Shown here: in pieces, positions 27,201 to 42,200 of the stretch
How positions within the stretch are numbered: position 1 is the first letter of the stretch
How the letters are laid out: every line of letters begins with the position of its first letter
Assembly: GCF_023343835.1 (NCBI RefSeq)
Contig: NC_064435.1
Location: 41,192,603 to 41,256,602, forward strand
From: Lagopus muta
Lineage: Eukaryota; Chordata; Aves; Galliformes; Phasianidae
Length of the DNA stretch: 64,000 bases
Reading direction: 5' to 3'
Position numbers and translations under genes: made by a program
The notes under the pieces: model-generated
What the model saw: the letters and a program-made list of their open reading frames with translations, nothing else
What the model was told of the DNA's origin: nothing
Databases searched by the model: none

Positions 27201-30200
27201 TCGGAGATCCTGCAAAAATCTACAGTCAGTGTCAGGGTTGATTTTAAGCACTGTAAATGGCCAAATATAACAGCAGTGCTCTGCAGGCTGTTCATTTCTG
27301 AAGGAAAAAAATAAAACAATAAGGTATCATTCAGTGTTACTATAGAAAAGTTTCATCCAGTCACAGGCATAATACGTAAGCAATGTGCTTGATTATAAAC
27401 TGAGTTACACTATCCATATGTGTTTGTGCTGCAGAACAGTTAATATCTATTTCATTATGCAGGTAAAATTATTTTAATTTTCTCAGTTTTTCCCAACCTC
27501 TGTGCTTTTTTCCTTTTCAAGTTTCTCCATTAGCATAAATCTGTGTTTTCAGTATGACACCAATCAAGCAGCTGCCCTCTCTTCACAGAGTCATGGAATC
27601 TTTAGAGTTGGAGGGGACTTCTGAGGGCCATCTAATCTAATGAACAGGAACTCCACAGCTAGATCAAGTTGCCCAGGGACTTAATTCACCCTTGCCTTGA
27701 AAGTCTCCAGGGATGGGGCATCAACCACATCTTACTATAGCTTTGCTTATTTTAATGAAATCCTCCCATCTCTTAATCCGATTACAGAAAGATATTCTTT
27801 TCAGACATGTTATTTGAAAAATCTGTCTTACTCTGAATACAGAACAGCTTCTCCGTTGCCAAGAAGCTTCTGAAGGACCTGCGCAGAGAGGCCAGAACGA
27901 GGGAGGACTGGCTGGTGAGGTGGAACTGTGCCTACTGCCGCTTCGTGCATAGCTGCAGCCAGAGCCAGAGTTGTCCTGAACGAGTGCTTTCTGTGTTAAA
28001 AACCATCTCCCTACTCGGTAACACGCTTTGCTTTGCTTTGTTTATTATACAAAGCTGCTTTGTTGTCAAATTGCTGACTTTGTTTTTGAACTCCAACAGA
28101 AGATACCAAGTCAGACTACCTTAATGAGAACATAATGGCCTTCCGAAACCAGAATCTTCTGCTGGGTACTACGTACCACATCATGGCCAACACTCTTAGT
28201 CAGGATCCAAAATGCTTTGAGCAAATAGAGGAAAAAAAAGCTGGGAAAATATTGGAACTGTCGGGAGAAAGTTCTGAGAGTCCTGCAAAGGTAAAAGGAG
28301 GACAGAGGGGGAAGATTTTTGGTATTTCAGTGTAGTGTTCCTGTGCAGGGAAGGATATGGATCGATATAGAGAATATCAAACCCTGCTATTAGCACTGAT
28401 ATCTGCAGGAAAAGCAGCTGCGGAGGTGAGGGCTGTCTGTGGCTGCTGTTCTGGCTGGTTTTTGCTCTCTTGATGTTCTGCATCACTGCAGCCATTTCAA
28501 TTGGGTGGGAGAACATTCTTGCATTTCTCCATTCCTGTATTTTGTTTGGAAGAGAAAGACATACTGAGTGCACCCACATGACAATGGTAAGAGAAAGTTG
28601 AGAACACAAAACTCAAAAGAATACTTCTATTTCCTCTTGGCATTTCTGAGCTGCTTTTTGCTGTCAGACTATCTTATCTCATAAAGAGATCTTTATAATA
28701 CTGATAACAATACTGTTATGCTTACTTTATTTGAATAGTTCTAGTGATAAAGGGAAGAGGGTTTTCATTTTGAAGCAGAACATATGCCATCTTTGCGTCT
28801 CTTAGAGAAGTGCACATTTGAAGATCACAGTGGTGGACTGCGCTGCATCTCAAGTCGTATTGGTCTGTCCTTTGGTCTGCCAAATTGTGCTAAGTAAGAA
28901 TTTAAAGTACTGTGGCTGACTTATTTCTGTTAATTCCTAAAGCCACCATACGGAGTCTTAGATATGAACCATGTCAGTATAAAACAGCAAAAATCAACTC
29001 TTCGTTTGTGGCTTTAATGGTAGTTGAAGAAAAGTGGATAGAAACAAGGTTCCTTTCAGTTAAATTCTCATTTCTCATGTTTGTAGAAGCTCAAGCAGAA
29101 GTTTAAACTTCATTTGCTAGGTAATTATTAAAAGCATTCTTTGTGAGGAAACCTGAAGGATGAGTGTAAAAGCTTTCTTTTGTGTCAGATGAATCAGATT
29201 GGGATATCAGATATTTCTACTAAAGATGAGACTGAAGAGTGTAGCCTTATTTCATATTAACATGAAGCAGTACTCTGACCCTGGCAGTATCCCTCTCTCC
29301 ACCTGAAGAGCAAGCTGCTTAATTTCAGAGATGGCATTTTTCAGTTGTTCTTACTTTTTCTCCACCCTTTTTATATATCATTTAATAGCTGCAGTGCCTG
29401 AGGTGGTTAAGCTTGCCAGCAGCATGAGGATGTGTGCATTTGATTTAAAACATTCATTTGTAAAGAATCTTGCAAAATCCTTCATTACATGAGCTGTGTT
29501 AGAAAAGTATGATCAATGTGATATATATATATTTATATATTTTTTCCCTTATGGTTAAATTTCAGATATTAGCAGGTCTGAACAAGAGAGCTTTTCAGTG
29601 TTTCAGCAGCGCTGCAAGGAAGTCTGAAGAAGAAGTGCAGTCCCTCTCCATGGAACACGTTGACGTGAAGGGAGTTATTGATGCATATATGACTTTGGTT
29701 GGTTTCTGTGACCAGCATCTGCGCAAGGAAGAAGAAGGCTCACTTGGTTAGTTGGGGTTTCCCCTGAGCACGTGAGATGGATTTATCTCTCTTTGGCTCG
29801 TTTGTGAGCTTTCGTGATACCCAGGAGGAGATCTCCCTGAGCAATGCAGCTTGGGTTTAAATGGAACACTTTGTCCTCCAGTCCAACAGTATTGGTAGTC
29901 CTATTGTTTGTTCTTTTTTCCCCACTGCAACTGCTAGCTTTGGTGCTAGTGAACCACTTGTAATCTCCCTCTGGTGAGATATATATCATATCCAGCAGAT
30001 GGTTCCCTTGTTCCTTCTCAGACCACACCACCAGTTCTGTTCTTAAAGTAGGCTGGTTACCAGAGGTGATGCAGCTTTCCCATGAAGTTAATCCTTGCCA
30101 TCCCCAAGTTGGTGGTTTGCACAGCTCAAACAGATGAGAAGGAGAACAAAGTAAAAATACAAAATGCACCGGAAGAAAAATGCTGAATAGTGGAGAAGAA

Positions 30201-33200
30201 TGTTCCAGATGATCAAAGCCATGAAGCAAGAGATGGTGTTTCTGATAACTTTTGTTTAATATCTCTTGGCAGAAATTAACAGTGCAGATCTGCAGCTATT
30301 CCCAGCTATTGTGGTGGAGAAAATGATAAAAGCTTTGAAACTGAACTCCAGAGAAGCCAGGCTGAGGTTTCCTCGACTGCTACAAATAATTGAAAGATAT
30401 CCAGCAGAGACACTGGGTCTGGTGACACGAGAGGTGAGTTGCTTCCATTCTCCTGGCAGCCAGTGTTGCTGTAAATGGAATTTAAAATGTGGGAGGTGGG
30501 GGTTGGATGGACAGAGAGGTTATGCTGGTGAATTTTGCTGCAAGTGAACCAGATAAATTTTAGCTTTGTTCCTTGTTCTTCTCTGGCTTGTTGAGTGTAA
30601 TTAATATGGTCACAAGTTTTTTAAAGTTGAATTTTTGTCATTGTACTGATTCCAAATATTAGTTTGAGAGCTGCTGGAAAAGTGAATTTTTTTTTTTTTC
30701 CTGAACCATCTGCATGGGCTGATAAAACTGGATTGGATAAAGAGAGTTGTGTCTGTAGGCTTTCCCCCTACGTGCAGGAAACCACCAGCTTCTCCACTTG
30801 TTTTCCACTTCTCCCATCTCTCTCTGTCCTGCTTCATTGAGCAGAGCTTTACTGCAGCTTCAAGTCATTTGTATTTCCCACTTCCTCCCTTCCATTTCCT
30901 GTTCCTTTATTACAGCTGGATGCCAGGATGTCATGTGCCTTCCCTTCTGTGTCATGGCACAGATAAGCTGAGCTCTCTTTGGCTCGCGCCCGCTCCTGTC
31001 TTGGCTTGCCTGTGTTTTCAAGCCTGTTTCATCATGCTGGTGCTCAGAGTGCTTCCTCTGCCCTGTCAGAGGGAAAACTTAAGGTGTGAGAGTGGCAGAA
31101 GTATGGCATACTTACCTCAAGAGACCAAAAACATAGCAAACATGGGTGAAGTGGACATGGTGTGGCTACAGTGGAACTCTGGTGGTAAACCAGAACCTGA
31201 TTCGTGCCCCAGCCAATAAACCTCACCCACAAGAGAAGTTCTTTGGGTGTTTTTGTCCTCACCTCTCTTTCAGTGCAGTGAACTCTGGCAATTCATTAAA
31301 CTTAAACTCCATTAGAAAGGTAGGAAGCGATGAGGCGGGAAGAGGAGTCAGAGTCCATCCTGTTGTCATCACAAGCAAAGAGAATGTAGTATTCATTTCA
31401 AAATTGATATGAGCCTTTGCAATGGGACACCTATGTAGTAGTAGCAGTAGTTGTAGTAATGAAGCTCTGCTTCAGTGGGAGATGTTTTGTGAAGGTAGTT
31501 GATGTTCTCTGTTTTACTTTTGTGTTTGTCTGTCAAGCTGGGACACGGAGCAATTTTGGTTGTTTGCTCTGTTTGGTAGCCATAAGGATGACCAGCATTG
31601 AAAGCAGTGTCTGTTTTGCAGCTTTCTTCAGTTCCCTGCTGGCAGTTCATCGGTTGGATTAGCCAGATGATGGCACTCCTTGACAAGGATGAAGCAGTGG
31701 CTGTGCAGCACACTGTTGAAGAGATCGCAGATACCTACCCGCAGGCAATCATCTACCCGTTCATGATCAGCAGTGAGAGTTTCTGCTTCAAAGATACCGC
31801 AGCAGGCTGTAAGAACAAGGACTTCGTAGCAAGGTGAATCTGTGATCAGCAGTTCTTTGTGTATTTTGGATGCAGGTGTGGATGGGTTTGTTTTAAAGAA
31901 ACAGTTTTCTTCAGGAAGCATGAGAGAGGCATTAGGGGGCAGTCCCACACACACTGTGCTTTGATTCAAAGGCATAGGGAAAATCAGTGCATGAACTCGC
32001 TCAGCATTAGACACGCTCAGGTAGGCAGCCTGATTGCTTACAGCAGTATTGAGTACATGGAGTCCCCAGACTGTGGGAAGTTGGAAGATTGTGGAGAAGG
32101 AACTCCTTTTTCCTGGGAGCTCTGTGTTAGTTGAAAGTTTCTTCTTCCTTTTCCTGCTCTGCTGAGGCTGAAGGGAAACCTGGTGCATGATTATATTTCT
32201 GCTGCAGTAGATTTCACAGCAGTGACAGCCAAAACCCATCAGGGATGGAGACAGAGCTGGCTTGGACACTTTGAGTCTTTCTAACACCAGGAGAGAGAGC
32301 AGGGATGTTTGAATAGAATAAAGGCTCCCACCACATTTCAGAGATTGACAGTGAAATGGGTGAACATTATCTTCTGGGAAACAGCAGCTTTCCATTGGTT
32401 TCTTCTCCGCTTGCTCAGTGCACAGTACGAGCCTTCAAGCCCTACCTTCCCCACCTTGCCATGCAGTAAAACCTAAATTAATCCCCAGGCAAAAGTCAGC
32501 TTGTGTCACACAGTGCTGTAGAACTGCTACAACAATTTTAGGTGTTCCATTGCATTTTCTCAAATTTCTGATGTACTTGCTGAAAATCTTAGTGTAAAAC
32601 TAGAAGGGAAAGGCTTGTGCTTCACAAACTTTATTGTCCTTGAATAACTGTCCTGACAGGTCTTGTTAAATGCCAGTTTCTGTTGTAAGAGTGCTAACCA
32701 CTACCCCACCAAGTGGCAGTTTTTTATAGCAGGGCACTTAATTACCAAGAAATTAGGAGCAGCACAGTGAGGACAGCCAATAATTAACACTTATACAGCC
32801 CAGGAGAATTGAGTCGTCCTCATTTGTGCCCGCTCCTCCCCCCAAATAGCATTACTCAATTAGTGGATGTAGCAGCTGCTGTGTATCATGGCTTATTGGC
32901 AGGCTAGGTGATGGTAGTTTCTGCTGAGTTGTGATGCAGTTCTTTCTTTTAAAGCATCAAGAACAAGTTGGACAGAGGAGGAGTAGTTCAAGATTTTATT
33001 CACTCCCTGGAACAGCTCTCTAATCCTGTAATGCTTTTTAAGGTAAAGTGTATTACTGCTTTCCCCCCTTCTTTCCCCACACTGTGCTTAGGAAAGAAAG
33101 TGCAGGGTGGAGATGCTACAGCTGCAGGAACTGGTTCTCCCCATAAGACTGGCACCAATGCTAGGGTGCTCTATGAGCTTTTCCTCATGCTGCTCCTCAT

Positions 33201-36200
33201 TCCTTCTGCCAGCTGACTGCTTTGCAGTTATCCTCCTCAGCTTTCTCTTTCTGGGGTCTTTGTGCTGCCCCACAGTCAGTCCTGCTTCATTGTTCCCAAA
33301 CTGTTACGTTTTAAGAGTTAGTGTTTATGGGCATTACAGTTTCTGTCTGCTGGGGTCCTTATGCCCTTTGCCTGCTCACTGCTGAATGCCCCTGCCTGCA
33401 TTGTGAACCTGCTGTGTCAAGAACTCTCTCGTTTAGTGTTTGATCTGACTGTTGGCCCTATGGGGGCTTTCTTAATTTGTACCAGACACTGTGGTCGTAA
33501 ACATCGTTATGTTAGAAAGTAGAGATGTTTTTCTCAAGGAACAGGAGAGGAGAATGTTTGCACAGACTTTTGTTTGCTTATCTGACGTTCAAAAGACATG
33601 TTAATTGACTGTTAGTACATGCAGTAACCCAAGTGCAATCTGAACCAATTACCAACGAGTTTTTGTCAGCGCTCATCTGATTCCTTCTGCTTTCAGGACT
33701 GGGTTGAGGATGTCAGAAATGAACTTGTAAAAACTCAGAGGAATAAAAGTAAACTTAAGGAAATGTATGAAGGAATGTACAAGAATTTGGGAGATGTGAA
33801 GACTCCTGGCCTTGGATGGCTGAGGAAACAGTTTGTTCAGGTACGCATGGTGACTGCATAGCACTGGCACTAGCACTGTGTGCTTCTGTAAAAGGCTCTA
33901 GCAAGTCAAAGGAGAGGAGCCAGATCACAGCTTCCACATGTGCAGCAGGACTAGGTGAAGCAAGAGATGGAGTTTAGGACTTCAGGATTTCATTGTTGGG
34001 AGCTATGGAGCTGGATTGGCTCAGCTTTCCCTCATGACCGCCCCACAGGCTTTGTGGTCCTGCTGCCTGCCCCAGGTCCTCAGCCAGGGATTCTCTGTGA
34101 TCATGAGCAGAGATCTGGAACTACAGAAAGGATTTTGCAAAATGAATTGAGATCTAGAAGAGTGAGAGTTGGTGTAAAGAAGAAGAAGAAGAAAAAAAAA
34201 AAAAAAATGATGTGTGAAGAAGAAAAAAGCACAAACCCAAGTCTAATTTGCATGTAAATTGTTTGGGTCTGAGCTGATTTGATTATTGCAACTCAAGAGC
34301 AAGCTCTTGATTTGTGATAGTTCTGTGGAAACATCAGCTGTGAAGAGTCAAGAGCCAGCAGGAAAGCTTAATGAGTGTAAGTTGTTGTTAAGACAAATTA
34401 TTGATCTATCCATTCACATAGCAGCCTTATCAGACCCACAACTTCACAGAGTCATAGAATCCTTAGATTTGGAAGGGATCTTTAAAGATCATCTAGTCCA
34501 ACTCTTGCAATGAACAGGACAACTGGCCTTTGTCCTGTTTTTGACCCTTATGCTTTTCTCATCTGGAAGAACTCCACTACTGGCATCAGAAGTCCTTGAT
34601 TAAACTGCCACAGTTAAGAAATCACATCTATGAATGGCTTATTGAGGGAATGTGTGAATAATTGTATTTTGGGAGCCAGGAGATAAGACCACAGGTCTTG
34701 TAGCTTAAGGTGTGCTTTGAAAATGAGGGAATGGGAGGTACTGTCCCAGATCCTGCTGAGAGTGAAAATGTTCTGGATCAGTTCAGTTGTCTCTTGGACT
34801 AGGTAGGAGTTGGACTTGATGATCTTCTGGGCCTCTTCCAACTCTGGATATTCTGTGATTCTCTAAGTGTAACAAGCAGCATTATTGATATGCTGACCCA
34901 GAATCCAGCTGTAGCTGGAAGAGGGAAAGAGGGATAGGCTTCTGGTTTAGACATAGCAAAAAGGTTTGTGGTCCAATTCTGTGGAGCTCTGGTATCATCG
35001 GGGTTGGGAACTGTCAGTATTTCTGTTGCTAGCAGCTGGTGGGGGTCTATGAAACAGGCATTGTAAGGGTTCTGACAGGATAGAAATTGATGGAGGAAAA
35101 GATTTGGAGCAGGAGAAAGATGGAAATGTTTCAGGAGGACAGATGAAACTGTGTGTCTGGATGGGAAGGTACTGTTGTAGTGTTCCTGGGGAGTTCCAAG
35201 CACTGTCCTAATGGAATTCATGTCTGTGAATGAACCTCAGGCTTTTGGGAAGGATTTTGACAGTCATTTTGGAAAAGGCGGTTCAAAGCTGTTGAATATG
35301 AAGGCCAGTGATTTTAATGAGATCACAACATCTCTTCTCACAAAAATGAACAAAACCCATAAAGAACCTGCAAACCTGAAAGAGTGTTCACCATGGATGA
35401 GTGAATTCAGAGCTGAGTTCTTGAGGAATGAGCTGGAGGTCCCTGGTAAGTTCCCTTTCAGTGGTGATGTTGGAAATGTCTCATCCAAGAAAGCTGCTGC
35501 TTCTGACTCTGCTGCTTATGTTGGCTGTGTGGCCCTTCGTTCTCGCCTTGCACAGAGGTATTCTGAAATAACTGTTACTCAATCTCTTAAATCTGTTCTT
35601 CCGATTTAAAAAAAAAAAAAAACTATCCAAAATCACATCTCTAACCTGAAGCATTCTTTTAAAGGCGTGATTCCAGGAAAATCTGAGGGTTAGATCTAAT
35701 ATATGCTTAATTCAAATTCAGCAAGGATGTTTCCTCTCAAAATATTAAGATTTGAAAATCTAACTGCTAAAGAAGGGAAGTCTACTGGTAATTTGAAGAT
35801 AAAAATGTGTAATGAAAATGGGTTTTTATGTATTTTCATATATTTTCTTGAAAGATATAATTTTGTCAATTGAACAAAATATTTAGAAGAGTTTTTTTCT
35901 ATTATTAAACACACTTTAAAAAATACTGCTGATACTATTGAAAAGCAAACTGTGTCAATTTTTCCTTTCCTCATCCCCACCCCCCCACAGGTCAGTACGA
36001 TGGGAAGGGAAAACCTCTGCCAGAGTACCATGTGAAGATCTCTGGGTTTGATGAACGGGTATGTTGGTGAGCTTGAGTTCCAGTTCTGGTGTTATGCACC
36101 TGTGGCCATATTCGGTCTGGAGAATTTGACAATAGAAAGGTGGTTGCTGTGTACACATCTAGGAGCACTTAAATGCTGTTTTGCAGAACTTTCTTCGGTC

Positions 36201-39200
36201 TTTGAGATTGAGCAACTTCATTGTGCCATCTGGGAACGCCAGAGAGGCTTAATTTCAGTAGCGATTCTGTCAGACCAAATCTTGTGTCACAAATACTTGT
36301 TTTTTCCTGTCTTCCAAGATAATGGTGTTGGAATCCTTGAGGAAACCCAAGCGCATAACAATCCGAGGCAGCGATGAGCAGGAGCATCCTTTTCTTGTCA
36401 AAGGTGGAGAAGACCTGCGACAAGACCAACGCGTTGAGCAGCTGTTTGATGTAATGAACATCGTCCTTTCCCGAGATGCTGCCTGCAGCCAAAGGAATAT
36501 GCAGTTGAAAACTTACCAGGTCATCCCCATGACCACAAGGTAGGATTTTATCTTGAAGGGGCAGAAATTCTTATAATAACATCTGTTGTTGCAGTGTTGG
36601 AAAGTACGGTCTTTGTGTGCCAGATTCTGCTTCAGGAGTGTTTTGGGTCTTGGCTTGCTTTTGTATTTATTTTTTTCCTTTTGAAACTGCTTTGTCTGGA
36701 AACTGTATCTCAGAGTATATTTAAATTGGCAGCTTTCTTCGGTCTTTTAGCAGACATTAGAATGCATTGCTTCCAATTCTGTGTTGTTCTGACTCTAACC
36801 TACTTGTTCATGTATCTGATTACTTTTGTTCCAGGCTGGGACTCATCAAGTGGCTGGAAAATACCTGTACTTTGAAAGAATTCCTGAGGAACAGCATGAC
36901 TGAAGAGGAATACACCAACTATAACAGGTGATGTTTGGCTTTGCTGTCTCTTCTAAAGGGATTCCTGCTAATGGATTCATTGTGATACTGACCATCTTGT
37001 GGCCTCTTGTTTCCTTTATTTAAAGCAAAGAAAAAAAAGTACCTATAAGCAAGGAGGCACTCTGTACTTCCTGACCCAAATTAGTAATTAGCAACTGTTT
37101 GTTTAATGAGTACCGCTGTACCTGGAATATCCTCCACCCAGCTTGTTTAAACAAGAGGCTTATAATCGTGTGTGACGTCGTTATCATCACCATTTCCTTA
37201 TCAGCAGATTGATTTTTTACAAGCGAAGGATTTTGATCTCCTGATTTGATCGGGCAGGAAATGGACGTCGGTCAGCAAGGGGAGGAGAGGAGATGGGGGA
37301 GCAGAGACAGACCCGTTCAGAGGCTGCATTCAGCAGTGAGTCCAGGATGGAGGAAATTGGCAGATATGCAAAACACAGCTGTGAAAGAACATTGTCTCTG
37401 GCTGTGTACAAAGGCTGGATGTGAATAAGTGAGCTTTATGTCTCCTGCTTGTAATCAAAGGATGAATATTTGTAAAATGGGTTGATTTTAGCATGTCAGC
37501 CTGGAAGTTTCTATATATTCAATTTCTGTCCTGGAATTTAGAAACGTGGGTTCATTTACTGACTTCTTTCCTTAGTGCATGCTCTCTGTTTGGGCATGTC
37601 CAAGAGTTGTCATCAGTTATTTTTACTAGTTCTCGTTCTTACTGGAGGAAGTTCCAGTGTGCAGGTTGGACTGCAAAGAGCCTTTGTTTCTATAGTTGAT
37701 TTTTGACTGAGCGTTTAGGAATTACTACAGTTCTCTCATCACTGGTATCTAGTTTGTTTCAGTGAGCAACAGCGTTAATGTTGATCCCACTTCAGTTACT
37801 GAAAGAGGAAGAGGACTTGCTTGGAAGCTTCTCATTAGGAGAGGTTTCTAATACTCTAAATGTAAATTATCCGTATCTTTCTAAAAAACAGTTGATGATT
37901 TATCACACACAGAGTTTTGTTATTGTGTATGGACTTGAAACTCTTCAGCTGAATCAGTTAGGACACTTGTACTGAGCTGTGGATGAACAGCAGCACTCCT
38001 AAAGGAGGACTCTGAAATTCTTACAGGCAGTATTTCAGTTGGAGCGAGGGTGAATAAATGCCTGAAGTTTTCAAGTCTTTTGTCCAAAGTGATGGGCTAC
38101 TCAGTCTATAAATGGCAAATATTTCTTAAATGAAAAGGATCTCTATATCTCTGAATATGGCTAGCAGGTTTAGTGGGCATGATATTGATGGGCTGATGGT
38201 TGGAAAAGACTACTGAGCTCATCTAGTTCAACCTTATTGTTCTGGAGGGAGAACAGATGGCTGTTCAACTCAGTTGCTGTTTCTGTAGAACAGACCAGTT
38301 CTACAGCAGTTTAATGGCTAGCATAATAATGTATGCAGATAAGATGAGAGGGGAAAAAACAGTTGTAGGTAGTGTAACTAATGAAGTCTGGATTAATACT
38401 TAAGTCCTCCAAGTTCCCTTTCCTTCCCTCCTATACATGCTGAAAAGATAACAGACTGCCTTCTGCACTCCTTATCTGCTTGGATGGACAAAAAACTGTG
38501 TTATGGGGCAGGCAGCATAATGCCTCTCAGGTGGATAAGACCTCATGGTAAAAACATTTTTTCTTCCCTGGAGAGGTTATTTTAGGTCTTTCTTCTCAAG
38601 GCAGCTTCTGATTTTTAGGGCACCTGTTGGAAATCGATGTCTTTGAGACATTAATGCCTAATCTTCCATTAAATATGACTGAAATGCATTCAGAACCTGT
38701 GGGGAAGGAGATGGATGGATCAACACGTGCACTGCCTGCATATGCATCATTTTCATAGCAAGGATAGAATTAATACAGGTTACAGCTCCCATGCTATATC
38801 CCCTGGCTTGTAGCAGTACACGCTCAATCTGCAGATATTCAGGTACAGAATTGGTAAGATAATGCAGAGAAATCAACCTTATCATTTTTTCTTTTTTTCC
38901 TTCCTATGTCCACAGCCGAAAAGGACCTCGTGCTGCCTATAATGACTGGCTGTCCAAAATGGGTGGGAAGGCACAAGGCTTATCTCGATACTCTGCTATG
39001 TACAAGTAAGTTTTAGGACAACTGCATGTAAAGTATACAGACCATGCACACATACAATTGTAGGACAGCCAGGAAAAAGTAATCTACTCTTATAGTATGC
39101 TGCCTAGACCTATTTTTTGCTCGTGTGTTAGACTGCTTTGTCTAACATGAGATGTTCTGCAGGAGGACTTTAGTGCTAATAAAATGCTAGTAGAGTACAG

Positions 39201-42200
39201 GAATGCTTCCACAAGTTTGCTCACCTCTTTAGGACAGTGTCTAGAAGCAGATGTTCTTCTTCAGCTGTCTTTTCTGGGTATCTTATTCCTGATGATGCTC
39301 TCAGGTAGGCTGCCTGAGAGCCAGAGCACCAGCTGAAGTTGGGCAGAGAGAATGCCACTATGATTCACTAATAAGTTCAGAATATGTGATGTGAGCAATT
39401 TCTCAAAGGAACTTCTGCACCTGCTCAAGTCTCATACTGTGCTGGGGAAGGAAAGGTTCCCAGTGGAGCATTCTGATGAGCTCATAACCTCCTTAAACAG
39501 GTGATGCTTAAACAGAAGCTTCTTGCTTCTTTGGGGAGAGCTTTGACTCGTTTATCTGAGTGTGTCTACATTAACATTTTCATTCAGATCAGGAATGTGC
39601 TTTTGGAGTACGTTCCCGGTTACCGCCGCTTCCCTCATGTACTCAGGGACAGCTCAGCGATGCAAGCCAGCGTGTTGCTGCTTTCCAATGAAACTCAGCT
39701 GGATGTCTGCCCCAGTGCCTTCACTCTGCTTGTAGCAGTGGACCTGAGCTGGCCCAAAGCAGTCACCCTCCCTCCCCTGGATGTGTGGCATGAGTGTCCT
39801 CGGCACCAGCTGTTTTGTCTCCCCTTCTGTGGCACTATTTTCTGGTGTAAATGTGACCTCTGCACATTGCTGAGAAGTTCCACTTAGGCACTAGCTACTC
39901 TGCATGGAACAGGTTATCCAACCAGAAAGATTGTATTGCTCCATTAAATCTTAACCCATCTACCTAATGTAGGGGAAAGCAGGCCGAGCTACACACTGCT
40001 TCATAGTCAGAAATTTTCATCTCAGAAATAACTGTTTGGAAAAAGAGACGAGGATTTATTTTAATAATTTTGATCTCTGGAGGTCCCTTCCAACCCCTAC
40101 AATTCTGTGATTCTGTAATAGCAGATAGAATATTTTGGGCAAGCTCTGTGTGTGAGTTGTTATATTGCTTACTGATGGAAATAAACACACAAATGTAGTC
40201 ACATACATTCCCTGGCTGTTATTTCAGTGGCTGACATTCTTTGGTCAATTTGCAGAAATGCAAGCCGCACAGAAACAGTTACTGCCTTCAAGAGCAGGGA
40301 GAACAGTGTTCCAGAAGATGTGCTGCGGTGAGTATGCCTTTAATGACTGCTTGTTGGGAAACAGAAGCTGATGGCTTATCTGCATGCAACAAGTGACTTC
40401 TGTTCTGCCCAGGAGAGCCTTTGTGAAGATGAGCACATCTCCTGAAGCTTTCCTGGCTCTGCGGTCCCACTTTGCCAGCTCGCACGCACTGATGTGCATC
40501 AGTCACTGGATACTCGGAATTGGAGACAGGCACCTGTCCAACTTCATGATTAACAAGGAGACGGGTGGCATGGTGGGAATAGACTTTGGGCACGCGTTTG
40601 GCTCAGCCACGCAGGTATTTGTTGTGTAACTTGTTTGTTACAGCTTTTGCACATGCAATTACAAATGTGTTCTCTGTACTTCAATCTGGGGCTTCCGATT
40701 TGCCACCATTGTGATGCAAAATAACCTTTATTTCTAGCTAATAGAATAAAACCTGTTTCCAGGCACTCTCAGGGAAACAGGGAGCTATAGAGTTTCATGT
40801 GGAGGGGAGAGGGTGTGAAGAAATAGACTGTCAGTCCATACAGTGGTATTGTTTTACCGTGTGCTTTCAGCCACTGCCACTGGGTGCTCACAGGCAGAGC
40901 TGCTATGGCACGGTGTGGCTCTGTTCCACTAAGCTGCACCATTTCACTTCAGTGACAAAGGAGGTTTCAAGGCTCGAAAAGAAGGAAAAAAAGAAACAAC
41001 AAGCTTGTAACCCTTCTGTCACAAGGTTTCTTACTTTTTGTTTTCTAATTCGTGCTTTCTTTTGGCTGTCCTTCCCATCGGTCAGTTTCTGCCCGTGCCG
41101 GAGCTGATGCCTTTCCGCCTGACGCGCCAGTTTGTGAATCTGATGATGCCAGTGAAGGAGTGGGGCCTCATTTACGGTGTGATGGTGCATGCCCTGAGAG
41201 CATACCGTGCAGATCCCGATCTCCTCATCAGCACAATGGATGTGTTTGTAAAAGAGCCTTCCCTGGACTGGAAGGTGAGGGGCTTTTTTCTTTCAGTTTT
41301 CTTCACGTAAGAACTCTTAAACTGTAGTAAGAACAGCACTGATCCATAAGGAGGCATTTCCTGCTGCTTTGACTCAGTGCTTCTTTTCTTTCTTTGTTAT
41401 ACTGAGCTTATAGAGAAATTGGACTTCATCTAAAATGGCAGCATTCTATAAGTACAATGATGATGGACAAAGAAGAGTTGTCCATGTCTGTGCCGTCAGC
41501 ATGTTGATCTTTGTCTGCACAATAACCCTAAAAATGTCAGTATCTTTTGATCATGTCACATTGCTTATGGCAGCAGTATAAATACTTTCAGCTTTTTGGA
41601 CTGATTCATCTAATCAGTGCAGAACTTATACAACAACACTGTATTTATCTAATAATTACAGGGAAAAGAATCTGAAACAAGTTGTATTCAGGTCCACTTG
41701 TAAATTAAAGTGTAAATCATAGGCAGTCCAGATACCATCTCAGTGTTTTGCCCTCTACTGCAGCTGCAATGAGGAGCTGCTGCCATGACTTGGACATAAG
41801 ATGTGGCATCTTAAAGGTCTTTTTATGTACGATAAATAGAGCAAAACTGTTTTCTCTTTAGAACTTTGAACAAAGGCAGCTGAAAAAAGGAGGCACATGG
41901 ATTAAGGAGATAAACACCGCTGAAGTAAACTGGTACCCTTTGCAAAAAATCAGCTATGTCAAAAGGAAACTTACGGGTGCCAATCCTGCACGAATCACTT
42001 GGTAAGATGCTCTCCTATTTCAAACTTCTCCACTAAGAGCTTTGGCACGCTCCTGGGTCAGACTTCGCTCCCTTCAGACAGAATGGCAGTTAGGAAAGAG
42101 GAGAGGCAGACAGGGCAGAATTTCACCCACCCTTCTGTCAGAGCCGTTCGGTTCCACGTCGAGCTCTCTTGACACACTGCCAGCCAGAACGTCTCCCCGA

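Noticed and set aside
39470-39560. Possible C/D-box small RNA (ctgatga) in a PRKDC intron
   Set aside because: The C box is imperfect and no matching D box with terminal pairing was found.
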